From NCBI RefSeq assembly GCF_007655485.1, contig NZ_VJXQ01000002.1, positions 89,426 to 153,425 of the forward strand: DNA of 64,000 nt. The letters are read 5' to 3'. This DNA comes from Halobellus captivus. Its GTDB lineage: Archaea > Halobacteriota > Halobacteria > Halobacteriales > Haloferacaceae. A program made the translations under genes and the position numbers. Below are positions 44,314-52,653 of this stretch, in pieces. Position 1 is the first letter of the stretch. Each line of letters opens with the position of its first letter. The notes under the pieces are model-generated. The model had not been told where the DNA came from. It saw only the letters and a list, made by a program, of their open reading frames with translations, and did no database searches.

Positions 44314-47300
44314 TTACTCGTCGACCGGATCGACACCGATCGTGACGGTCACACCCTCGACGTCCCACTCTTCGAGGAGAGCGGGCTCGCCGTCCGACGC
44401 CGGGTCCGCGCCGACGACGAACTCGCGGGATCGGGTCTCCTCGCCGACGACGTCGCGGTGACGGTCGACGAAGTCGGCGACGCGGTCGTCTGCGACGTCG
44501 ACGGACGTGTCGATCGGGGCGTCGACGTCGAGGTCCAGTTGCTTACGCATCTCCTGAATCCGGCGGATCACGTCGCGGGCGTACCCCTCGGCCTCGATCT
44601 CCTCGGTCAGTTCGGTGTCGACGTAGACGGTGCCGCCTTCGAAGTCGGCACCAGAAATGTGCGCCGGTGGTTCGGCCTCGTACGAGACCATCTCGTCGTC
44701 GAGGTCGTAGGTCTCGCCGTCGACCGCGACGCCGCGTTCGACTTCGGCTCGCGTCTTGCCCTGGACCGCTTCCATCACCTTCTGTGCGTCCGCGCCGAAG
44801 GCGGGGCCGATGACGCCCATCTCGGGTCGGGCGCGCTCGACGAGTTCGTCAAACTCGCTCACAACGTCGATCGAACGAGCGTTGACACGTTCTGCGAGGA
44901 GGTCCGAAAGAGAGTCGACCGCCGCGGCGACGTTCTCGTCCTCGGTCGCGACGACGACTCGCTGGACGGGCCAGCGGAGCTTTCGACCGCCCTGCTGGCG
45001 GGCGTTCGCGGCAGCCTCCTCGACGTCCCGGAGAACCGCCATATTCCGTTCGAGTTCGGGATCGCGAAGCGTCTCGTCGGGTGTCGGATACGACAGGGCG
45101 TGGACCGTCGTCTCCTCGCCGTCGAGGTGTTGGTACATCTGCTCCGCGAGATACGGTGTAAACGGCGCGAGGAGCCGGATCGTCTCCTCGAGGACTGTCG
45201 CGAGCGTCGCGTACGCGCCGCGCTTCGAGGCCGAATCGTCTTCCTCCCACATCCGCTCGCGGATCGCCTTCACGTAGAAGCGCGAAACGTCCTCCGTGAG
45301 GAAGTCGAGCACGGCGTTGAGCGCGTCGCTGACCTCGTAGTTCTTCCACGCGTCGGCCGCCTCGCTCTCGACGGACTGCAGTCGTGAGAGTACCCACTCG
45401 TCGACGACTGTGAGCTCGCCGTCGTCGAGGTCGGCCTCTGACGGGTCGTAGCCGTCCAGTTCCATATAGGGAAGTGGAAACCGAAAGACGTTCCAGAAGA
45501 TGTTGAGCGTCGACTGCATCTCGCCTAAGCCGTTCCACTCGAAGGAGAGATCGACGCCCTGCTGGTCGTGACTGAGCAGGTACGCCCGCAGCGGATCCCG
45601 ACCCGCCCGTTCGATGGCCTCTTCGGGCGTGACGATGTTCCCGAGCGACTTCGACATCTTTCTTCCGTCCTCGTCGTTGACGAAGCCGTGCATCATCACC
45701 TCCTCGTAGGGGGCCTGCCCGACTGCGGCGGTACCCATCCCGAGTTGGGACCAGAACCACCCGCGGGTCTGGTCGTGAGCCTCGACGATCCAGTCGGCGG
45801 GCCACAGTTCGTCGTGAGCGTCGGTCTCCGAGGGGTAGTCGATCGTTCCCCACGTCGCGACCGAGGAGTCGATCCAGACGTCGAAGACGTCCGGGACGCG
45901 CTCGTACGTCTTTCCACTCTCAGTGATCGTCAGCGGGTCGACCGCGGGTCGGTGCAGGTCGATCTCGTCGGGGTCGACGTCCTGATCGACGCGCTCGGCG
46001 AGTTCCTCGCGCGTGCCGATCACGATCCGCTCGCCGTCGTCGGCCTGCCAGATCGGAAGCGGAATGCCCCAGTAACGCTGTCGGGAGACGTTCCAGTCGG
46101 GGGCGTCCGAAACGAAGTCGCGGAAGCGGTTGTCGCGGGCCCACTGCGGATACCACTCGGTCTCGTCGATATTATCGAGCAGTTCGTCTTTGACGTCGGT
46201 GACCGTGATGAACCACTGGTCAGTGGCGAGAAAGATGATGTCCGTGTCGCAGCGCCAGCAGTGACCGTACCGGTGGTCGTGGGTCCCCGACGCGAGCAGC
46301 GCGCCTGACGCATCGAGATCGTCGATAATCCGGTCGTTGGCGTCGCGGACGAACGTGCCCGCGTAGTCGCCCGCTTTTTCGGTAAATTCGCCGCGGCCGT
46401 CGACGGGAACGTACACGTCGAGGCCGAGTTCCTCGCCGCGGGCGAAGTCCTCTTGCCCGTGTCCGGGCGCGGAGTGGACGAGGCCCGTGCGGTCGGCTTC
46501 GACGTAGTCGGCGGTGTAGACCTCGCCAGCGCCCTCGAAGTCGGGGACCTCGTTCAGATGTGATTCCAGCGGGTGGTCGTACGTCCAGCCGACGAGTTCC
46601 TCGCCCGTGAGCTCCTCGACCACCTCGTAGTCGTCGTATCGGCCCTTCTTCAGGACGTCCTCGACGCACGGTTCGGCGATGTAGAGGACCTCCTCTTCTC
46701 GCGGCTCGCCGTCGCCGCCCTTCTCGGCGCGGACGGCCTGGTAGGTCATCTCGCCGTCGACAGCGACGAACGTGTTCGCCGGGATCGTCCACGGCGTCGT
46801 CGTCCAGATGACGAAGTTGCCCTCGCGCTCGCGGAGCGGGAATTTCACGTAGATCGACGGCGAGGTGATCTCGTCGTACTCCACCTCGTTGGCCGCGATG
46901 GCGGTCTGACACCGCGGGCAGTAGTTGACCGAGCGCTTGCCCTGCTCGACGAGGCCGCGTTCGTCGACCTGTTGGAACGCCCACCACGCCGCTTCCATGT
47001 ACTCCGGTGAGATGGTCTCGTAGGGGTCATCCCAGTCCATCCAGACGCCGATCGACTGAAAGTCCTCGTCCATCGCCTCGCGGTTCTCCTCTGCGAACCG
47101 CTTACACTCGTCGATGAACGCCTCCATCCCGTATTCCTCGATGTCCCGCTTCGATTCGAAGCCGAGTTCCTCCTCGACTTTCACCTCGATCGGGAGGCCG
47201 TGCATATCGTACCCCGGGCGGTCGGTGACCCGGTGGCCGGTCATCCGCTTGTGCCGGATGACGGCGTCTTTCAGCGTCTTGTTCCACGCCGTCCCCAGGT

Positions 47301-47460
47301 GCATCTGTCCGGAGGTGTACGGCGGGCCGTCGACGAAGAAGAAGGCGGGGTCCTCCGCGTGTGCCTCCTTCGTCGCCTCGTAGGCGTCTGCGTCGTCCCA
47401 GTACGTCTCGACCGCGGACTCGACGTCCGACGGCGTGTACTGGTCGTCGACTTCGTCCAT
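44314..47460 (-). CDS. ileS: Isoleucyl-tRNA synthetase
   Basis: From ATG 47460 the 1048-residue class I synthetase has the HIGH-like site HLGTAWNK (near residue 52) and the editing (CP1) domain through about 200-400. The KMSKS loop is GRKMSKSLGN near residue 600, and the C-terminal anticodon-binding region is long. It charges tRNA-Ile with isoleucine. Length and order match the archaeal/eukaryotic type. A longer frame to 47739 begins in low-complexity DNA and is rejected. Confidence 0.96.
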   Translation of the reverse strand: MDEVDDQYTPSDVESAVETYWDDADAYEATKEAHAEDPAFFFVDGPPYTSGQMHLGTAWNKTLKDAVIRHKRMTGHRVTDRPGYDMHGLPIEVKVEEELGFESKRDIEEYGMEAFIDECKRFAEENREAMDEDFQSIGVWMDWDDPYETISPEYMEAAWWAFQQVDERGLVEQGKRSVNYCPRCQTAIAANEVEYDEITSPSIYVKFPLREREGNFVIWTTTPWTIPANTFVAVDGEMTYQAVRAEKGGDGEPREEEVLYIAEPCVEDVLKKGRYDDYEVVEELTGEELVGWTYDHPLESHLNEVPDFEGAGEVYTADYVEADRTGLVHSAPGHGQEDFARGEELGLDVYVPVDGRGEFTEKAGDYAGTFVRDANDRIIDDLDASGALLASGTHDHRYGHCWRCDTDIIFLATDQWFITVTDVKDELLDNIDETEWYPQWARDNRFRDFVSDAPDWNVSRQRYWGIPLPIWQADDGERIVIGTREELAERVDQDVDPDEIDLHRPAVDPLTITESGKTYERVPDVFDVWIDSSVATWGTIDYPSETDAHDELWPADWIVEAHDQTRGWFWSQLGMGTAAVGQAPYEEVMMHGFVNDEDGRKMSKSLGNIVTPEEAIERAGRDPLRAYLLSHDQQGVDLSFEWNGLGEMQSTLNIFWNVFRFPLPYMELDGYDPSEADLDDGELTVVDEWVLSRLQSVESEAADAWKNYEVSDALNAVLDFLTEDVSRFYVKAIRERMWEEDDSASKRGAYATLATVLEETIRLLAPFTPYLAEQMYQHLDGEETTVHALSYPTPDETLRDPELERNMAVLRDVEEAAANARQQGGRKLRWPVQRVVVATEDENVAAAVDSLSDLLAERVNARSIDVVSEFDELVERARPEMGVIGPAFGADAQKVMEAVQGKTRAEVERGVAVDGETYDLDDEMVSYEAEPPAHISGADFEGGTVYVDTELTEEIEAEGYARDVIRRIQEMRKQLDLDVDAPIDTSVDVADDRVADFVDRHRDVVGEETRSREFVVGADPASDGEPALLEEWDVEGVTVTIGVDPVDE

Positions 47461-47611
47461 ACTGGTGGAGTACCGGCGGACGTATATGAAATCCGTGGAA
47501 GCGCGGCGTGCGTCGTCGCAACTGGAGGCGTCGGCGGAACGGTGGCGGCGCGGGCGGTGGCGGTAGTTGGCGGTCGCTGTGCGGTGGCGGTCCGGTCGGC
47601 AAGTGATTGTA
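47461..47611. other. GC-rich low-complexity spacer
   Basis: Upstream of ileS, 47520-47600 is a run of imperfect GGCGGT/GGTGGCGG units with no plausible protein frame. It is part of a 247-base gap that continues with the paired palindromes listed separately. Confidence 0.4.
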
Positions 47612-47692
47612 CCGCGAGGCGAGCAATGCGAGCCTCGCGGGAAGTTTTTCCCTCCAGGTTTTTGCGCGGAGGGGTCCTCGGGACCCCTCCGC
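47612..47692. terminator. Two perfect strong hairpins
   Basis: CCGCGAGGC (47612-47620) pairs with GCCTCGCGG (47632-47640). GCGGAGGGGTCC (47666-47677) pairs with GGACCCCTCCGC (47681-47692), a perfect 12-bp stem with a 3-base loop. T-runs lie nearby on both strands. The second sits after the stop of the minus-strand gene ending at 47708 and before ileS, so it could end that transcript or form a leader structure. Confidence 0.6.
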
Positions 47693-47707
47693 AGTAAAAA
47701 GGTGGGT

Positions 47708-48166
47708 TTAGAAGTCGGGCAGATCGTCGGGGGCTTCATACTCGGACTCCCACGTGATGTAGTCGTCTTTCAGCACCTCACAAACGGTCTGGCCGAGTTC
47801 GGTGAGCCCGGCATTGATACTCGAGACGGTCTTCCAGGAGTCGACGTCGGGGTGGATCTCCCGTTCCTTCCAGTCTTCGGGGATACCGGGCGCGTGGTAC
47901 CCCACTCGGTCCGCGAAGTCGTCCCAGAAGAAGTCGAACTGCGCGAGCAGGTCGAGATCGAGGACGATTCGCCATTCGTCGGCCGTGACGTCCGTCGTCT
48001 CGGCCCATTCGGCGAACGCGTCGGCCCACGCGCCGTCGCGAAGGAGCCCTTCGAGTTCGTCGCGTCGGTAGTCGGTGTCACCGATGATCTCGGCGTCCTC
48101 GTACTCGTTGGGATCGACGACGTCTTCCAGTTCAGGAACCGGCGGCGTCTCGACTGAGAGCGTCAT
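47708..48166 (-). CDS. Conserved haloarchaeal acidic protein
   Basis: The 152-residue protein is strongly acidic (VVDPNEYEDAEIIGDTDY) with aromatic-rich segments (LLAQFDFFWDDFADRVGYHA, ITWESEYEAP) and no membrane helix or cofactor motif. No domain is recognised. It lies upstream of the strong hairpins and the ileS gene, on the same strand. The clean ATG at 48166 and acid-rich codon use argue for a real gene. A small globular helical protein is the best visual guess. Confidence 0.65.
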   Translation of the reverse strand: MTLSVETPPVPELEDVVDPNEYEDAEIIGDTDYRRDELEGLLRDGAWADAFAEWAETTDVTADEWRIVLDLDLLAQFDFFWDDFADRVGYHAPGIPEDWKEREIHPDVDSWKTVSSINAGLTELGQTVCEVLKDDYITWESEYEAPDDLPDF

Positions 48167-48298
48167 ACCGTGGCGTTTGCGGGGTGGAGGGATAAGCGAT
48201 GTGTGCGGTCGGGCGGCGGGCGAGCGGTCGGGTGACGTGTGAGCAGTCGGACGGCGGACGGCGATCGGGCGGCGGGCGTGCGATCGAATCGGTATACG

Positions 48299-48826
48299 CT
48301 ACCGCTCGTCGCCGAATTCGCTGAAATCGTCGACGTCGTCGACGGTATCGAGATCTCCGGGGTCGTCGTCGATTCCGTCCGGGCCGTCGCCACCTCCGAG
48401 GTCGAACCGCTCCGGGGGTTGTCCCGCGCGATCGAGAACGATATCTGAGATCTCGATCGGGCAGTCGACGCGGACCGCGAGCGCGACCGCGTCGCTCGGG
48501 CGCGCGTCGAAGACGAACCGCTGCGGTTCGCCGTCCTCGTAGCGTTCGGCGTCGATCTTCGCGTAGAACGTCCCATCGGCGATGTCGTCGATGCGAACCC
48601 TGTCGATCGCGCCGCCGAACTCCGTGACCATCTCCACGAGGAGGTCGTGGGTCAGCGGACGCTCGAACGCGTCGCCGGTGGTCGCGAGTTGGATTGCCCG
48701 GGCCTGATCGGCCGTGACGACGATCGGCAGCAATTCCGACCGCGCCGCGATCACGACCGCGGGGATGTTCTCGCCGTCCGCGTCGACACCGACGGCGATG
48801 CCTTCGACCTCGCCCGGGTGGTTCAT
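48299..48826 (-). CDS. Bifunctional nuclease (BFN) domain protein
   Basis: The 175-residue protein contains the DUF151/BFN pattern: PAVVIAARSELLPIVVTADQ, ERPLTHDLLVEMVTEFGG, AKIDAERY and DARPSDAVALAVRVDCPIEIS. The region DARPSDA is the family core. Bacterial and plant relatives act on DNA and RNA, though nuclease action is not shown for the archaeal form. The last 40 residues are an acidic disordered tail. It lies alone on the minus strand, upstream of a low-complexity stretch. Confidence 0.88.
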   Translation of the reverse strand: MNHPGEVEGIAVGVDADGENIPAVVIAARSELLPIVVTADQARAIQLATTGDAFERPLTHDLLVEMVTEFGGAIDRVRIDDIADGTFYAKIDAERYEDGEPQRFVFDARPSDAVALAVRVDCPIEISDIVLDRAGQPPERFDLGGGDGPDGIDDDPGDLDTVDDVDDFSEFGDER

Positions 48827-48898
48827 ACGAACTACTACTCCGTCCGGGTACGAATACTTACGGGACGCTTCGACGGATCGGCCGCGCAGGACCGACGG

Positions 48899-49513
48899 CT
48901 ACCGCTGCCTGACGAACCAGAATGCGAACCATACGAGGAGTACCGTCAAGCCACCGAGAAACACCAACAGTCCCGGCGGAGGCCCGGATGCGGCAGTTCT
49001 CGCGGCCGCGTCGGCGGCGACCTGGACGGACTCGGTACTCGCGGCACCGGCGTCGCCGCCGGTCTGTGCGACGAAGGGGATCCCCTCGATCGCGAACTGC
49101 GCGAACAGGCTCACCACGCCGATGATGCCGACGCCAGCGAGCAAGCGCTTGAGAGCCGTCGCGAGCCCGGTCGTCTCGTCGTTGTCGGCGGCGACGACGA
49201 CGAGTGGGCGATCCGCGGGCGCATAGACCTTCATCTCGCGCCCCTTCTCGGAGTAGACGGTGTCGACCACCTCGACCGCGCCAGCGGATTCCAGCCGTTG
49301 AAGGTGGTATTGGACGTTCTGCAGGGAGGTGTCGACCGACTCGGAGAGGGCAGCGGTGTTCGTCGGCTCCTCGTGGAGCGTGGCCAGGATTCGACGGGCG
49401 GTCGTCGAGGAGAGCGCCGACAGGAGGTCGTCGGCGTCGTCGTCTTCGAGTCCGACGACGCGCGGTGACGCGTCGACTTCGGGCTCGGATTGGGAGGGCA
49501 AGAGGCGAGCCAT
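48899..49513 (-). CDS. Membrane-linked winged-helix protein
   Basis: From ATG 49513 the 204-residue protein has an ArsR-like winged helix (residues 28-105: SALSSTTARRILATL, TSLQNVQYHLQRLESAGAVEVVDTVYSEKGRE). Two hydrophobic helices follow (LAGVGIIGVVSLFAQFAIEG near 125-145, LLVFLGGLTVLLVWFAFWF at the end). A DNA-binding domain fused to a membrane region suggests a membrane-tethered regulator that senses the envelope or redox state. The signal is unknown. Confidence 0.78.
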   Translation of the reverse strand: MARLLPSQSEPEVDASPRVVGLEDDDADDLLSALSSTTARRILATLHEEPTNTAALSESVDTSLQNVQYHLQRLESAGAVEVVDTVYSEKGREMKVYAPADRPLVVVAADNDETTGLATALKRLLAGVGIIGVVSLFAQFAIEGIPFVAQTGGDAGAASTESVQVAADAAARTAASGPPPGLLVFLGGLTVLLVWFAFWFVRQR

Positions 49514-49685
49514 CGCTCCCTCGTACAACGGGCGACGATACAAACTTGTTGCCTGTGGGGTCCGGTATCCGGTCGTCGTTGGTGCGCGCTGATCTCGATA
49601 TCTGGGGAGGGTTGATGGCTGCTCGTCCCCGAACTCGGGTGACGGCTCCGCAATACACTTGCGTCCCGCTTTCGTACGGGCGGGT

Positions 49686-50273
49686 ATGTACGTCCGGGAC
49701 GCGAAAAACCGCGACGAGGTCTGGCTACTCGACAGAATCGAGGACGCGGACATCGACGACCCCGCGTTTCGATCCCGGGACTACGTGATCGCCCTCGACG
49801 AGGACACGTCTCGGAAGGCCGGATTCGGCCGGATTCGCGTCCACAAGACCGAGGCGGGGGAGTTCTGCGAACTCGCGTTCGTCTACACGCTGCCGCCGTG
49901 GCGACAACAGGGCGTCGGCGCGCACGTCATCGAGCGTCTCGTCGGACAGGCGAGCGACGAGGGGTACGACGCGGTGTACACGTTCACGCGACAGCCAGCC
50001 TACTTCACGCCGTTCGGATTCGAGCCGCAGGACACCGGATCACTTCCCGACCCCGTCGCCTCACGGCTCGCGGAGGTCCGAGAGGAGCGCGGCGACGACG
50101 TCATCGCGATGCGCGTCCGGGCGGCGGATTTCGAGGTCCCGGACTCGTTCCGCGAGCGGTTCAAGCAGGCGTCACCCGCCGACAAGCGGGAGGGCGACAG
50201 CGTCGAGGAGACGGCCGAGGACTTCGGCATCGACCCGTCGAAAGCGACCTACAAGTACGACACCGGAAACTGA
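49686..50273 (+). CDS. GNAT family N-acetyltransferase
   Basis: From ATG 49686 the 195-residue protein has GNAT features: an N-terminal strand-helix, CELAFVYTLPPWRQQGVGAHVIERL (the acetyl-CoA Q/RxxGxG/A loop in RQQGVG) and YTFTRQPAYFTPFGFEP. The C-terminal 60 residues are polar and helical. The acceptor, such as an amine on a protein or small molecule, is unknown. An in-frame start at 49659 is possible but lies in the divergent promoter. Confidence 0.82.
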   Translation: MYVRDAKNRDEVWLLDRIEDADIDDPAFRSRDYVIALDEDTSRKAGFGRIRVHKTEAGEFCELAFVYTLPPWRQQGVGAHVIERLVGQASDEGYDAVYTFTRQPAYFTPFGFEPQDTGSLPDPVASRLAEVREERGDDVIAMRVRAADFEVPDSFRERFKQASPADKREGDSVEETAEDFGIDPSKATYKYDTGN

Positions 50274-50307
50274 GCGTCGAGCGTTTTCCTCGGGCGCGAC
50301 GCGCTCG

Positions 50308-50583
50308 CTACGTCCGCTGGTCGAGGAAGTCCGTACTGAAGACGATGTACGCGAGGACGCTGCAGAACAGGATCGGCGGCAGCAGCAGGAACGCCCACAG
50401 CGGTTCGAGTCCCCAGCCTAGAAGCAGGACGACGTTCCCGAGGCCGATCGCGAGGAACGGCGCGACCGCGAGCGCGGCCCGCTTGCGGTTTCGCCCCCCG
50501 GACTCGGACTCAAGCGGCGCGTTCGGATCGAACTCCTCGTCGGCGGCATCCGAGCGAGTCTCGGCCGACGCGGAAGAGGCCAT
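50308..50583 (-). CDS. Small two-helix membrane protein
   Basis: The 91-residue protein has a Ser/Asp/Glu-rich tail (1-35), then GRNRKRAAL and two hydrophobic segments (LAVAPFLAIGLGNVVLLLGWG and LWAFLLLPPILFCSVLAYIVFS). No family is recognised with confidence. It is convergent with the acetyltransferase gene and 65 bases downstream of another small membrane protein gene on the same strand, so the two may be co-expressed. Confidence 0.6.
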   Translation of the reverse strand: MASSASAETRSDAADEEFDPNAPLESESGGRNRKRAALAVAPFLAIGLGNVVLLLGWGLEPLWAFLLLPPILFCSVLAYIVFSTDFLDQRT

Positions 50584-50648
50584 ATCCGGAGTTAGAAACG
50601 GAGCGATAAAAGCGCCGCGCTGTCGCCGTTCGAGAGCGACTCCCGGGA

Positions 50649-50930
50649 TCAGCGGGCGTTGTTGGCTTCCGCCCGCGACGCGAATTCCACGAGGCCGAAG
50701 AGGAGGCTCAGGAGGGCCGTCGAGACGACGAGGCCGTAGAACGCGACCGCAGCGGGCGTCACTGGAATCGTCAGATTGGTTCCGAGCACGGCGGCCTCGG
50801 AGATCGCGACCGCGCCGTTACTGCCGACAAGCCACCCGATCGCACCCGAGAGTACCACCACGATCGCGCCGACAGCCAGCATAATCCGCCGTCCGGTTCC
50901 CCGGCTCGCGGTGTCGGATTCGGAGTTCAC
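50649..50930 (-). CDS. Small two-helix membrane protein (DUF7520-like)
   Basis: From GTG 50930 the 93-residue protein has a short polar leader and two helices (IMLAVGAIVVVLSGAIGWLV and AAVAFYGLVVSTALLSLLFGLV). It seems to belong to a haloarchaeal small-membrane family (perhaps DUF7520), an assignment from memory. A longer frame to 51014 runs into a 17-base tandem-repeat array and is rejected as a coding start. Confidence 0.55.
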   Translation of the reverse strand: MNSESDTASRGTGRRIMLAVGAIVVVLSGAIGWLVGSNGAVAISEAAVLGTNLTIPVTPAAVAFYGLVVSTALLSLLFGLVEFASRAEANNAR

Positions 50931-50984
50931 ACCCGAAGTAGGAACGAGAACGATTTGCCTCTTGCCCTTTCGAGCGCTCCTGCC

Positions 50985-51120
50985 ACGATTGTCATACCGG
51001 TCAGACTGCCACACTGGTTAGACTGCGATATCGGTCAGACTGCGATACTGGCTAGACTCCGATACCGGCTAGACAGCAATATCGGTCAGATTTCGACAGC
51101 GATCCGACTGCGACAGTGAC
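50985..51120. repeat. 17-bp tandem repeat array, seven or more units
   Basis: Seven consecutive 17-base units from 51002 to 51120, plus a partial one before, share the core AGACTGCGATA-CGGT with drift between copies (examples at 51019-51035 and 51036-51052). The array sits in the 297-base gap upstream of the cytidine deaminase gene. It does not look like a CRISPR: there are no spacers. Confidence 0.85.
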
Positions 51121-51227
51121 CGGGGCGGGACACTGACCAGACCGCGGCATTGATCGGATCCAGCGCGACCTGACGAATACGTCGCCGACGGCAACGTACA
51201 AACCGACGCCGGACGAACCGTCAGACG

Positions 51228-51656
51228 ATGACAGACGAACTCGTCGAACGCGCCCGCGAGGCCCTCGAAGACGCGTACGTCCCGTATTCCGAGTACCGCG
51301 TCGGCGCGGCGCTGCGAACCGCCGACGGCTCGGAGTACGTCGGCTGCAACATCGAGAACGCGAACTACTCGAACAGCCTGCACGCCGAGGAGGTCGCCAT
51401 CGCCGCGGCGGTCCAGGATGGCCACCGCGAGTTCGAACGGATCGCGGTCAGTTCCGGCGCACGCGACGGCGTGACGCCCTGCGGAATGTGCCGACAGACG
51501 CTCGCGGAGTTCGCCGGAGCGGACCTGGAAATCGTCTGCGATGAGGGGGGCGAGGAAACGACGGCGTACACGCTCGGTGAACTCCTCCCGAACACGATCT
51601 CGCTGGAGACGCTTTCGGCCGCGGAAAAACAGCGCTCATCGGGCGGCGAGCCCTAA
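51228..51656 (+). CDS. cdd: Cytidine deaminase
   Basis: The 142-residue enzyme has the zinc-site motifs HAEEVAIAAAV (His and catalytic Glu, residues 51-54) and PCGMCRQTLAEF (two Cys), with PYSEYRVGAAL near the start. It turns cytidine into uridine in the cytoplasm. The next gene, a uridine phosphorylase, can use the product, so the pair forms a pyrimidine nucleoside degradation or salvage step. They are 63 bases apart on one strand. Confidence 0.95.
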   Translation: MTDELVERAREALEDAYVPYSEYRVGAALRTADGSEYVGCNIENANYSNSLHAEEVAIAAAVQDGHREFERIAVSSGARDGVTPCGMCRQTLAEFAGADLEIVCDEGGEETTAYTLGELLPNTISLETLSAAEKQRSSGGEP

Positions 51657-51719
51657 GCCGCCGGGGTTCGCGGCCCGCGCAGCCGACAGCCTATTTTCGC
51701 TGCGCGCGGAGGAAGTCGT

Positions 51720-52538
51720 ATGAGCGACAGCGAAGACCCCAACGACGACGTGCAGTACCACCTCGAAGTCGGCCCCGAGGACGTCGCAGACAGCGTGCTC
51801 CTGCCCGGGAATCCCGAGCGCGTCGACAAGATCACCGACCTGTGGGACGATCACGACGAGAAGGCGTACCACCGCGAGTACCGGACGGCGACGGGAACGT
51901 ACGAGGAGACGCCAATCTCGGTGACGTCGACGGGGATCGGCAGTCCCTCCGCGGCGATCGCCATCGAGGAACTCGCCCGCGTCGGTGCGGACACGTTCGT
52001 CCGAGTCGGCTCCTGCGGCGCGATCCAGCCGGAGATGGGCGTCGGCGACCTCGTCATCACCTCCGGTGCGGTTCGTCAAGAGGGGACCTCGAAGGAGTAC
52101 GTCCGCGAGGACTATCCGGCCGTCGCGGACCACGAGGTCGTCGCCGCGCTCGTCGCCGCCGCGGAGCGGCTCGGCCACGACTACCACGTCGGGCTGACGA
52201 TGAGCGCCGACTCCTTCTACGCGGGCCAGGGCCGACCCGGGTTCAGGGAGTTCCGCGCGGCCGGTTCCGACTCGCTCGTCGAAGAGCTCAGCGAAGCGAA
52301 CGTGAAGAACATCGAGATGGAGGCCGCGGCGCTCTTGACCGTCGCGAACGTGTACGGCCTCCGGGCAGGTGCGGTCTGTTCGGTATACGCGAATCGGATC
52401 ACCGGCGAGTTCCGCACGGAGGGCGAGTCGCGCGCGGCGGAGACAGCGAGCCTGGCGGTTCACCTGCTGGCGAAGATGGACGAGGCGAAGCGGGAGGCGG
52501 GCGTCGATCACTGGCATCCGGGGCTCTCGATCGAGTGA
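51720..52538 (+). CDS. udp: Uridine phosphorylase-like nucleoside phosphorylase
   Basis: The 272-residue protein has the phosphate-site wording LLPGNPERVDKITD, VGSCGAIQPEMGVGD and NIEMEAAALLTVA, with MEAA typical of family-1 nucleoside phosphorylases. It should split uridine with phosphate into uracil and ribose 1-phosphate. In haloarchaea, ribose 1-phosphate feeds the pentose bisphosphate route. A purine activity cannot be excluded. A purine-rich GGAGG precedes the ATG by about 9 bases, unlike its leaderless neighbours. Confidence 0.9.
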   Translation: MSDSEDPNDDVQYHLEVGPEDVADSVLLPGNPERVDKITDLWDDHDEKAYHREYRTATGTYEETPISVTSTGIGSPSAAIAIEELARVGADTFVRVGSCGAIQPEMGVGDLVITSGAVRQEGTSKEYVREDYPAVADHEVVAALVAAAERLGHDYHVGLTMSADSFYAGQGRPGFREFRAAGSDSLVEELSEANVKNIEMEAAALLTVANVYGLRAGAVCSVYANRITGEFRTEGESRAAETASLAVHLLAKMDEAKREAGVDHWHPGLSIE

Positions 52539-52653
52539 TCGGATAAAGTAGCGGTTTCAACGGCCCACGAACCGACAGTGAGGGCTTTCCAGGTATACAA
52601 AGAGCAAGCGGCGTTTCGCAGTTCCTTTATCCGATGCGGGTACAGGTTCACGT

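Noticed and set aside
44314..47739. 1141-residue IleRS with extended N-terminus
   Set aside because: The extra 93 residues are Arg/Pro-rich and translated from palindromes and low-complexity DNA; ATG 47460 starts the conserved domain.
50985..51120. CRISPR array
   Set aside because: Units are directly contiguous at 17 bases with no spacers and no cas genes nearby, so it is a plain tandem repeat.
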